Below are positions 45,901 through 55,068 of a stretch of 64,000 nt of DNA, piece after piece; positions within the stretch are counted from its first letter, which is position 1; every line of letters begins with the position of its first letter. The DNA comes from Ligula intestinalis (Eukaryota; Platyhelminthes; Cestoda; Diphyllobothriidea; Diphyllobothriidae), in contig JAYGXS010000010.1 in NCBI GenBank assembly GCA_036362985.1, forward strand, positions 7,982,963-8,046,962, in the 5' to 3' direction. The notes below the pieces were generated by a model that saw nothing but the letters and a program-made list of their open reading frames with translations, ran no database searches and was not told the DNA's origin. The translations under genes and the position numbers were made by a program.

Positions 45901-48900
45901 GCTTTCTTTCCCGCGTGTCCGGGATACTACGGCTGAGAGACCCGAGTTTAAATGACAAGTAAGACCACCAATGGAGACAAAATGAATAAGGCAGGGGAAG
46001 GGGGAGGGGGGCAAAAAGCTTACCTCCAGCTTCTTGAGGGTTGAGCGCAGATTCTCGACCAGTGTTCGACTCAGACCATGGTAAATTTCCATGATGCCCA
46101 TACGAGTATCCTGATCTCGAAGTGAACTGTTTGGAAGAGCGAAAAAACGAGGGCAAACGGTCAGACACGACTTCCAGGTGGTCGGCAAGAGATGCAAGGA
46201 AGAAGGACAGAGACAGGGAAAGGACCAGCGGTCACCAGCCAGCGTTGACAAGATCGGAGGTCAAAAAACTGAGTCAACTGCTCAGCCAATCCCAACGCCG
46301 AGTTACGGATCCACGTAACTCGATCTGAGATCTAGAGCGCCTACTTAGTGGTGAGTATCGAACTACCTTGATTTCGACACAGAAGTGGGCATGTAGAACC
46401 AGCGACCGATCACGTTAAAAGTTGACCAAAATTCTAAAACACGTTTGCGATTAAAAACATCGGCCATCGGGCAGCATAATTTTATGATATTTTCGCTACA
46501 TCAGGATGCCAGCTTGCAAATTTACCCCTTTTAGCCACCTGCGAAATCTACACTCAGCAAAAATAGCTACTTAAGTACAGTAGATGGTATAGGTGATGAA
46601 ATGTGAAGACATAATATAAGTTGATAAACTACAACATGTCTTCGTTTTTAATTCGACGTTTACTTTTATATTGCAAGACGTTGGGGGATGTAGCTTCGTT
46701 AGTTTTTCGCACGAGATGGTATAGGTGGTGAAATGTGAAGATCAAATGTTGACTGGAGGATTTAATACATTTCTGAGGTAGTTTATTTTATTAATTGATT
46801 TGACTGGAGGCCCAAATGTTGTTTGCCAGAAAAAAGTGCATTTCTGATCTGTATAATATAGTAGCCCCGATTCCTGAATTTTCAGTTTTTTCGAAAAAAA
46901 AACAACTTTATTTTACGACATAATATAAGTTGATAAACTACAACATGTCTTCTTTTTTAATTCGATGTTTACTTTTATATTGCAAGACGTTGGGGGATGT
47001 AGCTTCGTTAGTTTTTCGCACGAGAGATTTTCCTGTAAAAATTCGTGGATTTCATCAGTTACACCATCTACCGTAGTCTGCATTTTGTTCTACCGATGTC
47101 CGATGCTCTTATAAACTCAAGTATATGTTAGAAAATGCATGAGCAAAAATATTCTTACTTGTACTCATTTTATAGGCAAGCAGGTTTTCTTCAAATTTTA
47201 TACTCAAAGAAAGGCTTTATTGTGGTTTTAGAAAAGTGGCTAATTATGAGATTTTTTACGACCGTACAATGTCAATGCAAAGCGTCCCGTATCAGTTAAT
47301 TTCTTAATTCCCCTTAGGAATAAGAAGACAATCAAAATCCATCACGCTATATGGTAGCTTCTGAATGGCATTGAGGAATGTATACGATTCCCAGCTTGTA
47401 GACTTAAAGACCTCAAACGTAAATGTAAAGACAGATCGGGCTCAAATTTAGTCGGAAACCGGAAAAGTTCCTTAAAACCTAAACATACACTTTCATCTAG
47501 TATGAAATTTGACGAAGACATATGCCGCTATAAAATGAGAAAAAAGCAGAAAGTAAATGGCAAATCAATATAACAATGCATAATATTAAAATAGCCAATT
47601 TTAGACGAGCCCGGTACTTGCAGGTGGCCGACAAGAAGTGCACTAAAAAGCCGACATTTTGACGTATCTGAAATAGCATGAGCTTGTTCCGACGACGATG
47701 GACATTAAAAGAAGAAGACCCTAGAGACCACTGAGATAGTCCCGTAGTAAAAAAATACATAATCGGAAAGTGTTTCGTTGGATATCCATGTCAGCTGCAT
47801 CCCCACTGACTGAGTGAAACTATAAGAAAAGTTCTAACTTTTCTCCAAACTGCCTTCATTATCCAGCATGCGATAACAAACTAGATACACAATAAACATG
47901 CTTACTATTAAATATTTGAGTTGAAAAGCGCACCAACCTTGACTCAGTTTTTGCCGCTTGTAAAAGCTGGTGGCGAATGTCCGTGAAACAGTCGGCCGTC
48001 TGCAGTCGAAGCAACTGCAACTGGTGTTGACTGCAAGCACTTACAGCACGCAAAAGGGTCCGCAGACAAGCATCATCTAGACGCGCTTTGAACTGGTCCG
48101 CCGTCAGTAGCCCGTCAGCGGTGTCGCCGCCTGCCTCGAGCTGTGCCCACTCGGGGCCCAGAACCTCCAGCATGCTGCGTCCAAAGTTGCCCAGACGTGA
48201 GTAAATCCTCTCGATGGCACGCACAAGGAGTGCGGGGTCAGGACTACAAGCCTGAAAAGGCAGGCACACAGAGGGGGGGGGGGCAGAAATGTAACAAACC
48301 GGCAGTGGTAGGTGAAGGAGAGATGTCCCCCGCAATGGTGAAACCTCGAAATGAAACGTTCGAGAGGAGAATCAAACAGGAAAAACATACAAAGGTTGTA
48401 CATTGTATTGGCATTAATGAACGTGTGGGCGGAGCACACATGGAAGTCCAGACCAGCTCCTTAGTAAATGCTTTGTTGGGAATCGACTGTTTACTTGTCA
48501 GTAAAAATGAACGGAGCGTTGAAAAAACGTCTAATGGTATAGCCTAGTTAGTTCAGTTTCGCCGGTTGTTGTAATCAAGTATTTCGAACCCAACTAATAG
48601 GCAGAAGAAGACAAGAGAGCAGTCCTCACAGGCAATGGCTTTATTCAACCGTTCACAAAGGTTGTGGGGCTTGCGGGACTATCCGGTTCTGTGTGTTCTA
48701 CCGGTCCGTCGGAGTCCTTTAGTTTGGCCACTACGGCATATTTATACGGCTCCGGTTTTTCCAGAATACTCCTAGCGTATGGCCCGCCCCCGGAAATTCT
48801 AGAATAACCTTGACTACGCCTGGTATGTGGGTGCTCGTCTGGCTTTCTTGGCTCACGGCGTATGCGCAAGCGGCTGGCATGAGGGCGTGACGTACTCCGG

Positions 48901-51900
48901 GCGGTCCTTTTCGCCAACTACCGTGAATGCACGGGGGCTTCGGCCTCCGTAACATCTAGCATGCCGGATTATAGGAGTACGAAGGGAAATGGATTCAGGT
49001 AGATCGCGGATTATAGGGTGGATGACACTATGTACCATCCTTCAACGAACACTAGTTGAAAGTTTTACGGCGGCGCCGTTTGCAGTCATATTGAATGTGG
49101 TGGATAACATTAATTTTGACGTTGATCGTGACTATTTTTATGCGTAAGGGAAAACACAGATCATAGCCTCGTCAATGATTACTCATCAGATATGAGGGTT
49201 TACATACCTTGCAGTCAGTCGGTAGCAACTCTACTCACATATCCTGCCAGGACATTGAACATCTGTCTGGTTCATCCCTGCATTCCAGAACCAACGACAG
49301 TTGTTCACCAGACATTGAGACTCTGAATGATGCCCTCATAGTGTCTGACCAGTCGTTGAAACTGATTGGTTCCTTAGTTAATGTTCAGTCAATCACAGCT
49401 AACCAAGCGGACCAATCAAACCCACGGCTGACCCAGACATGCCCTTGCCCAGGACGCCTGTGCTCCGACAACACTAAGGTACGCCTCTTCTCCGACTGCC
49501 AAGTTCCTCTAAAGTAATCTTTCTTTCTCTTCCGTAGAAAATATGAAAATTATGTAAAATGTAAGTCCGCGGATTCAAATAGAGTACAGGGATTTCCATA
49601 CAACGACAAGAGTCAGAATATTAGTTTTACCAGTGAGCGAGGCAATTAACGAGTCCACGGAAGTTACTAGGAATACTTGCATTTCTAGCATAAGTTTCTT
49701 TTATTACACCAATACGATGCTGAAACAGACGCGGAATGTGAAAGACGCAAAGTATTTGCGTTTAAATTAGCGGAAAACAGGAAATCGAAGGCCATAATTT
49801 AAGGAAGGTCGGATTGGGTAGCAAGGCCTCTGGCAGTCAAACTTAATCCTAACTCTTCATCTAACCTTATCTTCTAACCTACACTTAACCTTAAGCTACT
49901 TTTAAGCATATGAGTAAGCTCATTCACAACAGCAAACTGCCTAAATCTACTAAGCGGGCATACTATGGTAACAAAAAACTGAGGACTTCATAACTTGAAA
50001 TACAATTCGCTACCCACTGACGTCTGCTTTTCTTTCTGTCTACTCGGCACCTAGTTTGAAGGCATCAGTGGTTAGCGCCTGATTATGGCTTTCACTACAA
50101 CGACAGAGTTTCACATCAAAGACTCATCAACTGAATACACGTAAAGTAGCCAGCAGTCAGTCTGACAGTCAGGCTGCGTTTTCCTGGGTTTCAAGTCATT
50201 CTACTATGGTGATGAGTATGCAGCAATGAACAGCTTCACCAGCAGGACCGCAACGTAAATTCATTTTACTTCGACATACCAAATTCACAAAGCTCAATTG
50301 AGAGTGATTAACTTCAAATTAGGGATCAATTCCTGAGGAAAGTAGAGTGCAGCAACTAGAGTATCTAGTAGAAAACACACGGTGAGTGCTGGATGACCGA
50401 CTGAAGAGCCAGAGCCCCGCACAGCTATGGACAGAATATAGGCTAGTGCCTGTGCTGCCAATATGGTGGACCATGTAACGCCTCTTAGTCCTCCTTGCAA
50501 ATAACAGCCAGCTATGACTTACTGGCTTTTAAAAATCACAATAACAATCAACGTGGACACCTAACGATTGAGAAGAAGACAACTCGATCGCTGGGACAAT
50601 ACTTTTGTTCGCCTGACGTTTCGACATCCGTTGTGGATTCGCTTTTATTGATACCTAATGATGTCGTCGACCTGTTCTCACACCTCCTCCAGGAATAGAA
50701 CCAGTCGAAGACAACAAACACAAGAAGGTAACCGTTTTAGCAGTCTTGGCGTTCATCAGTAAATCCCGTCAAGTAAGCTATGAGTCTAACCTACAACATC
50801 TACACAGTTCTTGCGGTTGCTTACGGTCTAACCAGAAAATCCGCGCATTCGTACTGGTCGGAATTGCGAAAGTTTCAGAGCAGCCGAGAGAGAGGGCGGG
50901 GAGTACATATGAATGAGTCGGCTGAAAATGCGCCTTGCTTTAGCACCGGAATATACAGCAGTCACCGGTTATTAGGCCCAGCCAAGTATGAAGCCCAAAT
51001 CAGCTTGGGACGGAATTTTACATAGCAAAATCCGCCGGCTACAAAGCCCAGTTTGCCAACAAGATAGAGTGAGATTCTCATCTCTCTGCGTGCGCAACTG
51101 TTTACATAATTTTGGCCAGTCTTACACAAAACAAGATGCCGGATGTTGAAGTAACTGTTGAAACAGGCGAGGAAGGAACTGAGCAGAACTTGTTCAATGA
51201 AATCATTCAGAAGGAAGAAGTGAAGAATGGAGGAGAAGCAAATGAGGAAGTTGTTGATGATGCTGATGAGGAAGAAGAGCCAGTTCCCACTGCTGCCCAG
51301 ATGAGAGTTGCACTCTACACTCTGAAACGTGGTCTACAGGCATCATATTTCACAAAATTCGACGATTTCTGGTGCCTGGAGAAGGACATCAAAGAGCACT
51401 TGCGAGTGAATTTTCCACCAAAACAACTGACACTAGACCGCCTTTTTTTAAACATGTCGCAAATAATTTATTTTGTTTTTGTTATTGCGTAGAATACAGA
51501 CAAACAGCATTCCTTTCTTGTACATAACCAAGCTCTACACATAATACAGTAGGTATGTAATATATAGTGCCTATCCTGCGTTTGCTAATCAAGAACTAGG
51601 ACTCTCCGGTTAGTGCGCCCGCCGCTTGTTAAGCCGAATTTGGTCTGGACCCGACATGGGCTTAAAAACCGGCGACTACTGTAATACTTACTAGTTGCGT
51701 GAACCACACAGCCTGCTGCTAAGGCGATACCGGTATAATCGGGAGAGGGCCGACCTAGCAGATCAATTTCCTAATAGGCAAAAACTGACAAAGTACGTAT
51801 TGGCAGAGTGTGTCACAGAAGTTTGAAGCAGGTTTGATAAATTACCTCCAGTTGTAGGCGAGATTCCACAAGGCTAAAGAACTTTTGCGTCACCGAATCA

Positions 51901-54871
51901 AGAAACTCGAAGAGAGCTGCGCCAAGACTTGCTCTGGATGAGTCGTCCCTGCGAAACAAGAAAGAGAAGGAAGGGGTTGACGAAGAAAGTAAGGACCGAT
52001 TTACAGAATTAAAAAATAGGTGATCTACAGAGGTTTCGGCTTCTTCATGACTCACCCTACTGTCGAGTCCGCTAAGGCGCTGGGTCGAAGGAAGAGATTG
52101 ATGAAAGCAAATGTGTACGTGAGGGCTCCGTCCAATACAGTGTCGGTCACAATATTGGCAAAGTGGAGGACATCCTGGGATAAAGGAAGAAGGAGGAAAT
52201 AAGATCGTCATCAACATTAGCAACATCATCGTCAAGTTGACATGGCTTGAAGGTTGGAAGGCACCGACAATTCCCAGATATAATTTGATCGGTTACGCGA
52301 ATCACTGGTACCGTTGCGTCTTGGGGCTCGCTCTCGAGCTCCGCCATCAACAGGTGTGCGTGGCTAGTACATTAAAAACAGAAAGACATTACTGACAAAG
52401 ACACGGGAGACTGGAATGGCCATTTCTGACTCATTAGCCGTCATCAGCTAGCCATACTCAATTCCAAGTGGTGCATCGCCCAAGGCTCGCACTCGCCCTC
52501 ATCAACTGCATAATGTACTCGTCTATTCGGTTTTAATCGGCAGTAAACACAATGGTAGGTGTGTTGTAAATGTGGCCAAGGCTGCGATATCGCCGTCTAA
52601 TTACACCTTGTGTGAGTCCCCCAAGGAAGAACACGACAAGAAGAGCGAAACAGCAGAAGTCTTAGAGCAAACCTAGTACATCGTACAACGCGTGTAAAAG
52701 ATTGGACCAATGAGACTGTGGTCACAAGTAAGGCGCGGCTTCATTGGCTATGTGACTCACGCAGCTGGCTTGTTAGAGTACTGAGCTTGGGCGCAGCTAC
52801 GCGCGTCATCACATGCACTGTGTGTGAGCGGATCGGTCGTCTGGCGTGCGAACGACTCTTCAGGGCGGCGTGCACTCGCAGTTAAGCTGGGACCTAACAA
52901 GATGGGCACTCACCAATCGGTTACGGCCACTGTATTTTGGGGATCACTCTCGAGCCTTGCCAGCAGTCGATTTGCGGCTGATGACGGCTAACAAGCAAGA
53001 AATGGCTATTTCAGTCCCCCATAATAATGCCTTCCAGTCCATATTATTTGATGATAAAAACAGCTTCTGAGTTCGGTCATGAAAAACTGTACTTGCTACC
53101 TCGGCAGAAAACAACCCAAGTCGACAGTTCAATCACATAACATGGACAGGTCTTGGCCGTATATGCCGTGGCTGCGGTTCGAACAGCGTCAAACATTTCT
53201 AAAAAGTAACCTGACACTTGGACCACAGACTCCGAAAATATTCACCACGTGCCCCGCAACAGGGTAAGCGTGCGGACGGTGACTTACGGGTAGATTAGCG
53301 TATATTGGTATTGGACTTGCGCGTCACCTGTCGGCACACGCAGACCAGGCTTTCATCATAAATGAGGGGGGAGGGGGTGTCGGATCGCATCTGAGTAGGA
53401 GTGTCACGGAGTGTACATTTTATGAACTGTAGGGCTCTCAGTTCTGAGAAGGGTTAAATTACTTTCTCATTTGGTAACCTTCGACACAAAGACTTTTAGC
53501 GCTCCAGATTGATTGAAGTGACAAATGCATTGAGTTGCCGTGCCCGCTTCACTCTCTCCCTAGTCGATTATATGCACCCATCAGACCGCTGATGCAGAAA
53601 TCGGATGTAGCGGCTGACACGATATGGGGTCCCACGTCTGGCGTGCCACTACATGTCTCTTGTGGGCTTAGACAGACTATGTACAGCCACATTAACGCGC
53701 GCAGGAATCCAATATAATACCACTCTGGACCAACGTACATACAGTATTGTCTGCTGAGAGGGACAAAAAGAGTCACTGAAACGTTAAGGAAAATAAACGG
53801 GTCGGTTGCTGAATCTAGCAGTTTTGTGAAAGGCAAATTAAGAAGGAAAAAGACAAAATTGCTAAACTCGACTCGGCGGCTATAAAGAATGACATGACAC
53901 AGTCATATCCTTAAGGCTACAAAGGCGACGACTGCGTGCGTCGCAAAACATCTGAACTATGGTTCTATACCCAGCAGTCAAATAACAAACTTTATGATCG
54001 TCTCTGCCCGTATGCAGCGCTATAACTCCCCTCGGGCAGAGGATTTATGTAAAACCAGGAGTTTGCGGATGAAACCCGCGGGGGGAGCACTATTTATAAC
54101 ACCGGCGATAGCTGTGTGGCAAATAATAATTCGGATAAGGTGGGGAGAGAATTTTCCGAGCAAATTATGATCATCTGCGACACTCAACGACAGCCAAGTC
54201 CGCTTTATCAGTCCTGTACCTCATAAAAGGCCCTTCTCTTCCTTCAATGAAGTCTTTCGAACGCTTACGCGGCCGCAATTGGAGTTCCCTATTGAAGCAT
54301 GGAGACCCTAGAACGCTAAAGACATTGGGATCATAAAAGAGTTCAAAGACGCACAACCATACTTGTAATTGGACCGAGTTCATAACGCTACAAAACACAG
54401 TTGTGTAATCCGGATCCCTTTTCTTTGGGGGTCAGGCAACTAAGAGACGACTTGATAAAAAGATTCAGCACCATTAGCGATCAGAACTGCTGTCGTTTAT
54501 ACGAAGACTTCTTCCGGTCAGTAAATACGGCACTACGAGGTCATTCACGCAAACTACGTGTGGCTAGCTTCAGAGTGGATGCACATAAGTTCTTCTTCAT
54601 CAGAGTGGTTGAAGTTTCTAATGTTTTGCTTAAGAATGTTGGCAGTCCAGTAAAATAAATTAAATCGGTGACTTAAATTTTCTTCCTGTTGCAGCATTAA
54701 CTAACATCTATAAGTCCGTTAATTTAAGTCCTCCTTACAATCCTCCGTCACCACGAATTCCGGAAGACACTGGATCTGGAGGACTTCTCCTATTGGGAGG
54801 CCTCAGAAGAAATCCCTGTCCTAAGTGTGGCTAGCACCACAGAGTGGTTTACTTATGTATTTTGGCATGTT

Positions 54872-54920
<49 letters not shown>

Positions 54921-54955
54921 GCTACTACTACTACTACTACTACAACTACTACTAC

Positions 54956-55011
<56 letters not shown>

Positions 55012-55021
55012 NNNNNNNNNN

Positions 55022-55068
<47 letters not shown>

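Noticed and set aside
45872..45950. Candidate missing VPS51 exon ([12 protein letters not shown] on the minus strand)
   Set aside because: Phase and stop codons do not fit an exon between exons 9 and 10, and the similarity to the human block is weak.
50294..50500. Minus-strand frame with GGLRGVTW resembling a sodium:solute symporter helix
   Set aside because: Only one short block matches, no splice sites or neighbouring exons support it, and CTGCCAATATGGTG nearby recurs at 15412, so repeat sequence is likelier.
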